Virus record (IMG/VR): IMGVR_UViG_3300010371_000121
Span: 1-21,157 of that record
Source of the DNA: a virus
Direction: 5' to 3' (one strand)
DNA length: 21,157 bases
Shown here: positions 1 through 7,299 of the stretch, in pieces
Layout of the letters: the number at the start of each line of letters is the position of its first letter
Numbering within the stretch: position 1 is the first letter of the stretch
Made by a program: the position numbers and the translations under genes
The notes under the pieces: generated by a model
Databases searched by the model: none
Told to the model about the DNA's origin: nothing
The model's input: the letters and a program-made list of their open reading frames with translations, nothing else

Positions 1-165
1 ACCGTCGACGCCGTCGCCATGCTTGCCCTGTCCCGCTGCCCGGTCTGCGGCAATGTGGGCGAGTCGAAGCCGCGGCATCCCTTTGCACCGAAGATCGAAT
101 GCGCCTGGTGTCGGGAACGGCAGGCCGTGATCGAGCGCTGCCTGCGCTGGTTGAAGCAGAAGTAG
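1..165 (+). CDS. C-terminal end of a small zinc-ribbon protein (5' end outside window)
   Basis: An open frame enters from the left edge and ends at TAG 163-165, giving 54 visible residues. It contains two CxxC pairs, CPVC at visible residues 13-16 and CAWC at 34-37, about 17 residues apart, followed by a basic helix-like tail ending WLKQK. This is the layout of a small zinc ribbon, so the protein probably binds zinc and perhaps nucleic acid or a protein partner. An internal ATG at 19-21 has no Shine-Dalgarno sequence, so the true start is more likely upstream. The gene is convergent with the phage tail genes, with about 150 bases of apparently empty sequence between them. Its family is not recognised; it could be a phage accessory gene or a host gene. 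Confidence 0.5.
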   Translation, partial: TVDAVAMLALSRCPVCGNVGESKPRHPFAPKIECAWCRERQAVIERCLRWLKQK

Positions 166-318
166 CGCCCAGGTCATCGGCCCGCGCCTGATCGCACGTC
201 GCCGAAGCTGACTATCGCCGGATGAGGCCTGACGACCGGGGCGGGATCATTGTGTTGGAGTCAACGAAATGATGCTGTCGGCGAAGGCTGATTGGGGTGT
301 CGGATCGCCTCCCGCGAA

Positions 319-981
319 TTACTCGCCGTCCGCTATACAGACGAAAGTGATCGTCGTATTGGAGATCGTGGCGCCCGCCGCATTCTGGAACTGGATATTC
401 ATGCTGTGCGTGGTCTGCTTAGTGCCGCCACCACCAGCCACGCCGATGCTGTCGGATGCGCTGATGCTCGTTGAAGTCAGCGTCGTGAAGGATGGCGCGC
501 CATTGGTCGGGCTTCCGGTGCCGGTATCGCCCGTTGCGTTCAACCATGTGTCCGTATATTTGACCTTCGTCGCGCCGGCAGGAATAGTTCCCGAGTCCAG
601 TGTGGTCACCGTGCCGGCAATGTTCTTCGTTACCGTCCATCCGGAGGTCGCGGCATTGAAATTCAGCGCCGCATTGACGCCCGCGCCAGTCGTGAAGGCG
701 GCGGCCGTATAACTTTTCCCGTTGATTGGCAGTGCATAGACCGCTGTCCCATAGGCCGCGAATAACGTGTTCAGGTCGGCGTTTCCGGATTGTTTGGTGT
801 TGAATCCTGTCGCCGCCGCTGCCGAACCGAAAACGATTGGCGCGTAGCGTGTATTGATGTCAGTTGTCGTGCCGCCGACGTTTAGCCCGGTCGCCGGCGG
901 TGACGTACCTTGCACGTAGGGATCGAACACCAGATCCAGGTCAGCATTTCCTGATGCTTTCGTTTTTAACCCAGTGGTCAC
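319..981 (-). CDS. Putative distal tail protein with N-terminal repeats
   Basis: This is the last gene of the tail operon, 220 residues, with a GTG start at 979-981 preceded by an AAGG/AGG ribosome-binding stretch, one base after the TGA of the tail-fibre gene. Residues 3-22, 31-49 and 58-77 are three related units with the pattern TG(L/F)(K/N)...(A/T)D(L/I)...(F/Y), spaced 27-28 residues apart. The rest is rich in Gly, Ala, Thr and Ser and looks like beta-structure typical of virion surface proteins; the segment around residues 88-220 resembles a compact beta-sandwich. No enzyme motif is visible. Position at the end of the fibre genes suggests a fibre-attached or receptor-binding accessory protein, or a fibre-assembly factor. 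The function is inferred from place and composition only. Confidence 0.7.
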   Translation of the reverse strand: MTTGLKTKASGNADLDLVFDPYVQGTSPPATGLNVGGTTTDINTRYAPIVFGSAAAATGFNTKQSGNADLNTLFAAYGTAVYALPINGKSYTAAAFTTGAGVNAALNFNAATSGWTVTKNIAGTVTTLDSGTIPAGATKVKYTDTWLNATGDTGTGSPTNGAPSFTTLTSTSISASDSIGVAGGGGTKQTTHSMNIQFQNAAGATISNTTITFVCIADGE

Positions 982-982
982 G

Positions 983-2659
983 TCAACCTACCTTGGCAGT
1001 CAGTGCGTCGATCACAGTTTGCTGTTTCTTTACGATGTCATGCAACTCGACCAGAGCGGCCGACAAATAGGCTACGGCGCCGTTGTAGTTCATCGAATGG
1101 AAATCATCGAATCCGTGTGTCTTCGTGATAGGCACCAGGTGCGGAAGATGCTGCTTCACGCGCTGAGCGATAAATCCGGCGTCATGTGCGCCATCTTGAT
1201 CGTTGCGGTCGTACTCGACGCCAACCAGCGCTGCGCGCACCGTATCAAGCGCGCCAATGATTAGTTGCACGTTATCCTTGATGCGCTCATCGGAGCCTGG
1301 TGTGATCGTGCCGGACGCCACGACATTGCCGGTGGAAGCGATAGAGAGCTGACCAGTCGAGCTTCCTTGCCCGTTAGGCCGAAGTTGCACGGTGCCGGCG
1401 CCCGTCGTGTTCAGATTTACCGTCGATGACGTTGAGGTGAAGTTCGCGCCAGAATTCACGACTCCCGATGAAGTGATGGTTGCGCCAGAAACGGCGGCAG
1501 AACTAGCGATGTTACCCGTGGCAGTTATGGCACCACCTTGCACATTGAATGATCCGTCAGCCGCAAACGTATAGTAATTAGGCGATCCAGCTACACCAGA
1601 TCGCACACCCACTGAACCATTGCCGGGACTCGTTTCGTAAAACAGCCCTCCGGCTGTACCGATGACAACGAGCGGTGTCGTTACAGAAGCAGATGCAATA
1701 ATATTGCTTGAAAATGTCTTGACGCCGACAATCGTTTCTGTCCCGTTAATGTGGACAACATTCGCGTCATTTGCTGCCGTATAAGTCAATCCAGCATTTA
1801 TCTGCGCAGCGGTGGGCGCAAGCGCAGTGACATTGATCACCAGATTACCCGTGCCGTCGAAGCTGGTTGTGCCAGTCCCCGTAGCTTGTCCGCTTAGACT
1901 GAACGTTCGCGCCGTCGCCAGTTTGGTTGCTGCGACGGCAGTTCCACCGATGGGGAGATAGGCGCCGGAGAGATTGGCACTCGCAGCAAAGTACGCGGTG
2001 CCGTCGGTGAATACAGTCAGCGCGGATCCTTGCGTGATCGCAACGCCTGCCCCAGTGGCGCCTTGAACGGTGAGCGTGAAACTTCCCGTGGTGTTGTTGG
2101 CGACGATCCAGCGCGAACCTGCGATCAGCGGAAGCACCAATGTTGCGTTTGACGTAAGCGTTCCGCTGATGAGTAGCGTGGTGACGCCTAATGTCGAAGA
2201 GTCTGGCGTCGTGGTTCCGCCAGTGGTGGTGATCGCATAAGTTCCTGCCGCTGGCAAGCCTACCCATCCTGATGATCCGGTTGCATCAGGGCTCGCGGTG
2301 TTATTGTCGGTCTGATTGACCCACAGACCTTTGCCGCTGCCCATCATAAGTACGGAGCCGGCCGGATAACCGCCGATGTTGGCATTCGACGCGAACGCGG
2401 AATCGAACGTCCAGGTGTAGCCGGATTGCTGCCATATCTGCGCGGTGGTCTGTGCCTGAAACAGGCCATTGAAGTCAGGTCCCCAAGGCGGCACTCCGCC
2501 GGATGCCTTCGGCTCCATATTGACCGACGTGAACCCCGTCTGGTAACTCGCGGTGCCAGGCGTCCCACTTGGCGTAAGCGGAATGTTGTTGACCGGGCCG
2601 GCTCCGGTGCCCGACGCGAACGCCACGGTCAGCTTGGTCGGTGCATTGGACTTCTGCAT
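983..2659 (-). CDS. Tail fibre protein with C-terminal S74 intramolecular chaperone
   Basis: A 558-residue trimeric-fibre type protein. Residues about 25-110 resemble a common fibre attachment domain (EPKASGGVPPWGPDFNGL). The middle, about 140-450, is rich in Gly, Thr, Ser and Ala, as expected of a beta-helical or beta-prism shaft. Residues about 454-558 match the Peptidase S74 chaperone: GSDERIKDN with Ser456 and Lys461 at the spacing of the known Ser/Lys autocleavage pair, then GFIAQ, and a C-terminal coiled coil ending VIDALTAKVG. In this family the C-terminal piece drives trimer folding and then cleaves itself off at the Ser, which here would release about 103 residues. The ATG at 2657-2659 is preceded by AGAGG. 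The gene follows a terminator that separates it from the baseplate genes, so its level may be set separately. Confidence 0.88.
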   Translation of the reverse strand: MQKSNAPTKLTVAFASGTGAGPVNNIPLTPSGTPGTASYQTGFTSVNMEPKASGGVPPWGPDFNGLFQAQTTAQIWQQSGYTWTFDSAFASNANIGGYPAGSVLMMGSGKGLWVNQTDNNTASPDATGSSGWVGLPAAGTYAITTTGGTTTPDSSTLGVTTLLISGTLTSNATLVLPLIAGSRWIVANNTTGSFTLTVQGATGAGVAITQGSALTVFTDGTAYFAASANLSGAYLPIGGTAVAATKLATARTFSLSGQATGTGTTSFDGTGNLVINVTALAPTAAQINAGLTYTAANDANVVHINGTETIVGVKTFSSNIIASASVTTPLVVIGTAGGLFYETSPGNGSVGVRSGVAGSPNYYTFAADGSFNVQGGAITATGNIASSAAVSGATITSSGVVNSGANFTSTSSTVNLNTTGAGTVQLRPNGQGSSTGQLSIASTGNVVASGTITPGSDERIKDNVQLIIGALDTVRAALVGVEYDRNDQDGAHDAGFIAQRVKQHLPHLVPITKTHGFDDFHSMNYNGAVAYLSAALVELHDIVKKQQTVIDALTAKVG

Positions 2660-2682
2660 GTTTCAGGCCTCTGGAAAAGAAA

Positions 2683-2703
2683 AAGGCCGCACAAGGCGGC
2701 CTT
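2683..2703 (-). terminator. Rho-independent terminator upstream of the tail-fibre gene
   Basis: An 8-bp perfect stem (2683-2690 with 2696-2703) and a 5-base loop. Read on the minus strand it is followed by a T-rich run (TTTTCTTTTCC), so it terminates transcription coming from the baseplate genes. It lies in the 66-base gap between the DUF2612-like gene and the fibre gene. No convincing promoter is visible downstream of it, so it may act as a partial attenuator. Confidence 0.8.
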
Positions 2704-2725
2704 CGGGAATGCTGGGAGATTCGGG

Positions 2726-4159
2726 TTACGGGTTGACGGTGATCGTCACGCCGACGCCGGCAGGCCTTGGCATGAGTGACGATTGCTCAAGCACAGCTGC
2801 CTCCCACGACGTCAGCGAGAAATTGAACACGTAGGAAATCTGCATCGGTGTGCCACTCTCAAGCACATAGCATGAACCTCGCGTCAAACCCTGTCCGTTG
2901 AACATGAAGTTCAGCAGGGCGTTCATGGATTGCGCGGTGAAGCTGGAGATGTTCGCGAGCGCCTTGGTCAGGATGAGCACGCGATAGGCGTCATCGGTCA
3001 GCGTGTAAAGTGTTCCGCCCTGCGGGCCATTGTAGAACGGCGCCTGGTTGAAGGGCTCGGCATCCGGTAGCGCTTCATCGAACCCGAGGAAGTCATTCGA
3101 TGCCGGGATGTTGATCGTGCGCGGGATGTTGACGATGCGTCCCCAGATGTCCAAGCCGAACCCCTGAGCGGTGTAGACATCCCACACGTTCGCCATGAAC
3201 GCATCGAAATCCGCCTGCGGGTCGATCGTCTCGTTGGCGGCCTGGATTAGGCTCGTCAGGATGGGCGATGTGGCGTACTGGGACAGAAAGGTAGGCGTTG
3301 CATCCAGCGGATTGATGGTTCCGCTACCATCCCAATCCAGCACCGCGCCCACCACCGGCACCTGCCCCAGCGTGATCAGCCCGTCCGGCGCGAGGGTGTA
3401 ATCGGTGAGGGTGACGGGGGCAGAAGTGGTGGGGATGTAGGCGCCCAATTGAGCGATGCCAACACCCGCGCCAAACATCAACCCCCACGCATCGTAGAAG
3501 TCAGTCCCGTTGCCGGTGTAGATGTATTGAACGGACGTTCCGGATTGACTGAAGGCGGTCGCACATCGCGCGGTGCCGGCAGTGATGCTGCCTTGGATGC
3601 TGACTTTGTATGAACCATTCGGCCCCGGCGTCACGGTGGCCGAGCCGTTGGCAAGGTTGCCGGCGTTGTAAGTGATCTTCCCGGAAGAGTTCAGGATTAC
3701 TGACCATTGCGGGGTGTTCGTAGCAGCCTGATCTGCCAGCCACACGACCGTGAAAGGAGCCCCTGCGGGAACCACGTAGTTCGACATTGCGCACAAGCCG
3801 CTCGGAACGCCTGTAAAGTCTTGCGACTGTGCGTGCGCAGCAGCGGCGGTGGTTGAGATTACGACCTTGTTGAGCGTGCTGGAACCGTCGGGCGCTCCGG
3901 CATTGTTGTTCGTTACCGTTTCCGTGCGCACGTTCCAACCCGTGCCACGCATGTTCTGGCTGCTTTTCGCCAGATTCGTCCGCGGCGTCGGATACAGCAG
4001 CTGGCGGCCCTGCCAGTCCGCGCGGTGGATGGCGGTGACTCGCGCCTTTTCGGGTTCGACAAGCGTCAGCCCGTCGAAGGTCAGCGGATAGACCGAGGTT
4101 GCGCCATCTCCGGTTGCAAAGACTTCGGCGTTAGCCGTGATGTTCTGCACCACTCTCAC
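2726..4159 (-). CDS. Baseplate/tail protein of DUF2612 type with inserted sugar-binding-like domain
   Basis: A 477-residue protein. The C-terminal part, about 291-471, matches DUF2612 (P2 gpI-like position): FLSQYATSPIL, WDVYTAQGFGLDIWGRI, a DDAYRVLILTKA stretch and a closing LMPRPAGV. Upstream, about 10-55 and 250-280 look like two parts of a tail domain (TGDGATSVYPL; DYTLAPDGLITL), and residues about 58-245 between them look like a beta-sandwich of the type found in phage tail proteins (PTPRTNLAKSSQNM, APDGSSTLNKV). Such domains are often carbohydrate-binding; that role is inferred. DUF2612 proteins are usually near 200 residues, so this one is a large fusion. Translation starts at GTG 4157-4159, overlapping the stop of the J-like gene in a GTGA junction, which suggests translational coupling. 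It probably bridges the baseplate and fibres. Confidence 0.8.
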   Translation of the reverse strand: MRVVQNITANAEVFATGDGATSVYPLTFDGLTLVEPEKARVTAIHRADWQGRQLLYPTPRTNLAKSSQNMRGTGWNVRTETVTNNNAGAPDGSSTLNKVVISTTAAAAHAQSQDFTGVPSGLCAMSNYVVPAGAPFTVVWLADQAATNTPQWSVILNSSGKITYNAGNLANGSATVTPGPNGSYKVSIQGSITAGTARCATAFSQSGTSVQYIYTGNGTDFYDAWGLMFGAGVGIAQLGAYIPTTSAPVTLTDYTLAPDGLITLGQVPVVGAVLDWDGSGTINPLDATPTFLSQYATSPILTSLIQAANETIDPQADFDAFMANVWDVYTAQGFGLDIWGRIVNIPRTINIPASNDFLGFDEALPDAEPFNQAPFYNGPQGGTLYTLTDDAYRVLILTKALANISSFTAQSMNALLNFMFNGQGLTRGSCYVLESGTPMQISYVFNFSLTSWEAAVLEQSSLMPRPAGVGVTITVNP

Positions 4160-5373
4160 GACAGGGTCACCGTAATGTTGCTAGCGCTCAAAGTTGGCAA
4201 TTGATCAATGCCCAACGCCAGAGACGTTGCTGTAGGGCTAGCCGATGCGCCGATGCCGATCGAAAGCAGTTCGACGCCATTGCCAATGGCTGCGATGCCC
4301 GCGAAGTAACGTCCGGCATACAGGGTCGAGCCGATCCGTGCGCGCGAACCACCATCCTGCCCGTTGAAGGCCGCAAGAATGGCGGCCTGTACCAAGGCGG
4401 TGATGTTGGACGGAACGCTGGTGTTGTTGACGATGTCCACCGCGAAATACACCGGAACCGATGTGGGGGTGACCCACTTCACGGTGTATGTCGGATAAGG
4501 CAAAACGCCCGTGGATGAGTCCGTGTAGGTGTACGTCGTGCTGCCGTTGTATGCGCAACCCAGTGATTTCTTGCTCCATATGGCCTTGGCAACATCCGCC
4601 GCTGCACCGCCCGCGACAGCCACGTAAATCGAATTGCCGATAATCGGATAATTGGTCGGGCCGGTGTTGACCGTGGCATTCGTCGAGTTGTCCGTCACGT
4701 AAGCGTCGATGACGTTCGGAACCGCAAGCACAGCCGCAAGCACGGACTGGATGGAGTTCAGCGCATTGACACCCACGGAGTTCTGCCGACGCAGCTCGAA
4801 ATCCGCACGCGATTCTTCATTCACTCCGGGAACGCCGGCCGTCGCATTCGTAACGGACTCCCACCCGGAAATGGCCTTGTAGATCGTGGTAAGCGTTCCT
4901 GTGGGACAGGCGATCGGACCCATGCTCAGGCACTGGAACTGACCGATGACATTGCCAGACGATGCGATGGTGACCGCAGAGAGCAACGCATACTGGTTGC
5001 CTGCCGTGTCCTGCGCGATAGCCCCCTGCGGGATGACGGTGCCGGCCAGGCCGTTGCATGTCCCGGCCACCAAGGTGCCCGACGCCGCAATCCGTTGCAT
5101 GAAATAGATCGCCCCGATCGCGTCCTGCATGACACCGGCAGCATTAGCCGGGTCCACCTGGTTCACGATTTCGGCGATCTGCGCGTTTTTGTCGCTGATG
5201 ATGGCGGTCAGCGCCTGGGCAAGCTGTCCCTGAGGCGACGACAACGACAACGATAGGTTGCCACCGAACGCCCGTTGCTGATCGGATTGGACGCCGCCGA
5301 GGATGGCCGAATCGGTCGGCAGCACAAGGCCTGTGGGCGTGAACTGGATGTCGGGGACGGCGGTGCCGGTCAT
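4156..5373 (-). CDS. Baseplate J-like protein (baseplate wedge)
   Basis: A 405-residue protein with the features of the baseplate J family (P2 gpJ, T4 gp6 C-terminal part): an N-terminal FTPTGLVLPTDSAIL segment, a helical DKNAQIAEIVNQVDP stretch, a beta-rich middle with VIPQGAIAQDTAGNQYAL, the conserved VNEESRADFELRRQNS motif at about 190, and a C-terminal domain resembling the J fold with a GSRARIGSTLYAGRYFAGIAA segment. J proteins form the ring of wedges that surrounds the tail hub and ties it to sheath and fibres. ATG at 5371-5373 lies two bases before the gp25 stop, and the C-terminus overlaps the next gene by 4 nt. The order gp25-J-I is the classic myovirus order and supports the call. 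Confidence 0.92.
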   Translation of the reverse strand: MTGTAVPDIQFTPTGLVLPTDSAILGGVQSDQQRAFGGNLSLSLSSPQGQLAQALTAIISDKNAQIAEIVNQVDPANAAGVMQDAIGAIYFMQRIAASGTLVAGTCNGLAGTVIPQGAIAQDTAGNQYALLSAVTIASSGNVIGQFQCLSMGPIACPTGTLTTIYKAISGWESVTNATAGVPGVNEESRADFELRRQNSVGVNALNSIQSVLAAVLAVPNVIDAYVTDNSTNATVNTGPTNYPIIGNSIYVAVAGGAAADVAKAIWSKKSLGCAYNGSTTYTYTDSSTGVLPYPTYTVKWVTPTSVPVYFAVDIVNNTSVPSNITALVQAAILAAFNGQDGGSRARIGSTLYAGRYFAGIAAIGNGVELLSIGIGASASPTATSLALGIDQLPTLSASNITVTLS

Positions 5374-5374
5374 A

Positions 5375-5740
5375 TCAGAAACTCGCGACGATGGGAGTAT
5401 TGGTGTCCGTGCTGACCACGATCACGGAGCCGGTTAACTGGCGTTGTGTATTGAGCCCCAGGTTGACCACGGTTACCGACACCACGCCGGCCACGGTCAA
5501 TGCCGCCCGTTCCAATAGGCTCGTGATGTACGATCGCGGCGGAAGCTTGCCTAGAATCGACTGGAAATAAGGCATGCCGAGCGTAGCGCCGTACCAACAT
5601 TCACCCTGAAAGGTGCGGATAGCCGAGGCCACGTCCTGCGCAATGCTGTAATCGGGATCGGCCAGCGACAGGTTGCCATTACTGTCCAGCGTCAAGTCCC
5701 AGCTGGTGGTGTCGAGTGGTAGAGTCTGCATGTCTTTCAC
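5375..5740 (-). CDS. gp25/GPW-type baseplate wedge protein
   Basis: A 121-residue protein matching the GPW/gp25 family (P2 gpW, T4 gp25): an N-terminal beta segment with SLADPDYSIAQDVASAIRTF, the hallmark GE(C)WYGATLGMPY stretch, and an ITSLLERAAL helix. The family forms the wedge core that nucleates sheath assembly and partners gpJ. The longest frame starts at GTG 5738-5740, but ATG 5729-5731 (MQTLPLDTTSW) is a more natural start, giving 118 residues; its only Shine-Dalgarno candidate is a weak GAAAG. Upstream lies the oppositely oriented TonB-domain gene, whose start region abuts this one. The poor ribosome-binding site may be a scar of that insertion. Confidence 0.9.
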   Translation of the reverse strand: MKDMQTLPLDTTSWDLTLDSNGNLSLADPDYSIAQDVASAIRTFQGECWYGATLGMPYFQSILGKLPPRSYITSLLERAALTVAGVVSVTVVNLGLNTQRQLTGSVIVVSTDTNTPIVASF

Positions 5741-5744
5741 TGCT

Positions 5745-5750
5745 AGGGAG
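5745..5750 (+). promoter_or_regulatory. Strong ribosome-binding site of the TonB-domain cargo gene
   Basis: AGGGAG lies six bases before ATG 5757-5759 on the plus strand. It fixes the start of the cargo gene at 5757 rather than at earlier in-frame ATGs inside the gp25 gene, and gives a protein that begins exactly with a signal peptide. Confidence 0.75.
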
Positions 5751-5756
5751 TGGGTT

Positions 5757-6638
5757 ATGAAACGTCTTACGGTATTCGCCGCGCTGATGGTATTTGCGCT
5801 GGCTTCCTATGCTCAGCAACCGCATTCCTCACTCACACCTATGCAGCAAGAAATGCTGAAACTTCCGGGAGAACATCTTTGCGGTGATGCCGTCACAAAC
5901 GTTTCATGCGATGAATTGGCACAGGAAAAAAAGAACAACTACCAAACTGACCCCGCGAACGCTCATGCACCATCAATGGCAGATATCGCAAGATGGACCC
6001 CGGCGCATTACGCGAGAGATTCAATTAGCCAATGGTCTCAAGTGCTTGATTCCGATCAAGCGATGATGTGGTTTGCCTTCGTTCCCATGCGCAATCCAGA
6101 TGCAGCGCAGGTTGTCGTTAAAACCGCATACAAGGGAATTAGCGGAGGTGCCACAGGAATCGACGTTCTAAGCGGCCAAGTCCTGTGCGGCGTGGGCGGC
6201 ACTCCACCCGATTATATGGAAGTGGTTGATGTTGAGAATTTTAGCGGAAATGGAGCCCCGATGAGCTACAGCGGCGTCATGCCAACGCTAGCCCTTACAC
6301 CGGGGACAAATCTCGCGGAAATTGTGCAAAAGACGTGCAAGGCAATTGGGATGCATCCAGTCGCGCGAATGCGTCAGGCTTCACTTCCGCCCCAGGGGCA
6401 TTGCTCGGAAATACGCCCCCCTTACCCGCCGCTCGCTGCACGCATGAGGCAGCAAGGGACAGTTGATATCGGTTTCTCCGTCGATGGCAATGGACACCCA
6501 CATAACCTTTCCATAGCGTCATCTTCCGGCTTTCCTGACTTGGACAACGCGGCTCTCAATGCTGCTGCATCAGCGATCTGTAACGCGCCAAGCGGTACGC
6601 ATGAAACGATTCCGATAACTTTCGGACTTTCCGGCTAA
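5757..6638 (+). CDS. Secreted protein with TonB C-terminal domain (prophage cargo, moron)
   Basis: A 293-residue protein, the only complete plus-strand gene in the window. Residues 1-19 form a Sec signal peptide (MKRLTVFAALMVFALASYA, cleavage expected after Ala19). No later membrane segment and no proline-rich spacer are visible, so it should be soluble in the periplasm. Residues about 218-291 match the TonB C-terminal fold: PPYPPLAARMRQQGTVDIGF, VDGNGHPHNLSIASSSGFPDLDNAAL. The central region (about 25-210) is not recognised. Six cysteines (42, 51, 144, 194, 216, 275) could pair as disulfides. The gene sits antisense between spike and gp25 genes, with 4 bases on the right and 16-25 on the left, and is less G+C-rich than its neighbours (about 45-53% in sampled lines against about 60%). 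This is the pattern of a lysogenic conversion gene acquired by transfer. Its role is unknown; altering TonB-dependent uptake or phage entry is a guess. Confidence 0.85.
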   Translation: MKRLTVFAALMVFALASYAQQPHSSLTPMQQEMLKLPGEHLCGDAVTNVSCDELAQEKKNNYQTDPANAHAPSMADIARWTPAHYARDSISQWSQVLDSDQAMMWFAFVPMRNPDAAQVVVKTAYKGISGGATGIDVLSGQVLCGVGGTPPDYMEVVDVENFSGNGAPMSYSGVMPTLALTPGTNLAEIVQKTCKAIGMHPVARMRQASLPPQGHCSEIRPPYPPLAARMRQQGTVDIGFSVDGNGHPHNLSIASSSGFPDLDNAALNAAASAICNAPSGTHETIPITFGLSG

Positions 6639-6642
6639 CCCG

Positions 6643-7299
6643 TTAAACCGGCGGCCCCGAGTCGCTTCCGCCGCTCTGCACGCCACTATGAACATGCGTG
6701 TGCAGACTGGTTCCGCCACCCTTCACGTCGCCGCTGGCCGTAATCGTACTGTCATTGGTCTGCGCGCCTGTGACGTGCACCGATCCATCCAGCGTGATCG
6801 TAGGCGCCTTGATGTCAATGGCGGTGGGTGACACGACGGTAATGCCTGCCGCGCTGAACTGGACGTATTGCGTCGGCTCTGCATTGAGCGTGGCTCCCAC
6901 GTAGAACCCGTCAGCAAGACTGAACCGGCGGTTTGAGCCAGGCGCCGATTGCTGGCCGCTGGCGATCACCGCTGAAACGTCGCGATCGGCGAAGCAGACC
7001 AGCCCGATATCGTTCACTGCCGGGTCCAGAATCACGGCGCTCGCGCCGCCCTGCCAGCGTAGATAGGGCAATCCATATAGCACCGGAAGCGCCATGACGT
7101 TGCCCGCGCTGTCCGTCTGTTGGATAAGGGGTTGCACGTCCACGCGGCCCACCGGCGCAAGACCTCCACCATGTATCGCAATCACCTGAACCGGGATCGT
7201 GGTGCGAACCGATGCCATCGCCGCACGAAAGGCGAATGACCAGGACGTCAACGGATTGGCACTGGCCGACGAATTGAAGTAGGAGCCCGTACCTGCCAT
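6643..7299 (-). CDS. Baseplate spike protein (gpV / gp138-like) with HxH iron-binding tip
   Basis: A 218-residue spike starting at ATG 7297-7299, which overlaps the hub stop by one base (TAATG). The frame is open 51 bases further upstream, but that part lies within the hub gene and is not conserved-looking. Residues about 28-115 form an OB-fold-like domain (TTIPVQVIAI...VGRVDVQPLI...NDIGLVCFADRDVSAVI), followed by a triple-stranded beta-helix-like region (VQFSAAGITVVSPTAIDIKAPTITLDGSV). The C-terminus carries HTHVH at residues 200-204. In P2 gpV and phage phi92 gp138, an HxH pair from each of three chains holds an iron ion in the spike tip. The protein punctures the outer membrane during infection and follows the hub gene, as expected. 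Confidence 0.9.
   Translation of the reverse strand: MAGTGSYFNSSASANPLTSWSFAFRAAMASVRTTIPVQVIAIHGGGLAPVGRVDVQPLIQQTDSAGNVMALPVLYGLPYLRWQGGASAVILDPAVNDIGLVCFADRDVSAVIASGQQSAPGSNRRFSLADGFYVGATLNAEPTQYVQFSAAGITVVSPTAIDIKAPTITLDGSVHVTGAQTNDSTITASGDVKGGGTSLHTHVHSGVQSGGSDSGPPV

Noticed and set aside
166-318. Hidden gene or terminator between the zinc-ribbon ORF and the last tail gene
   Set aside because: No open frame with a ribosome-binding site and no stem with a T-run was found on either strand.
269-712. Plus-strand open frame opposite the last tail gene
   Set aside because: It is antisense to a gene with clear repeats, has low-complexity Val/Ala/Pro-rich content and no recognisable domain.
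5661-5756. Promoter for the cargo gene inside gp25
   Set aside because: A TTGCCA at 5673 and a TAGAGT at 5720 were seen, but neither has a partner at normal spacing. The promoter was not called.
5757-6608. Direct repeat ATGAAACG at 5757 and 6601 as a mark of insertion
   Set aside because: Only 8 bases long, and the second copy lies inside the coding region and not at the edge; chance is a fair explanation.
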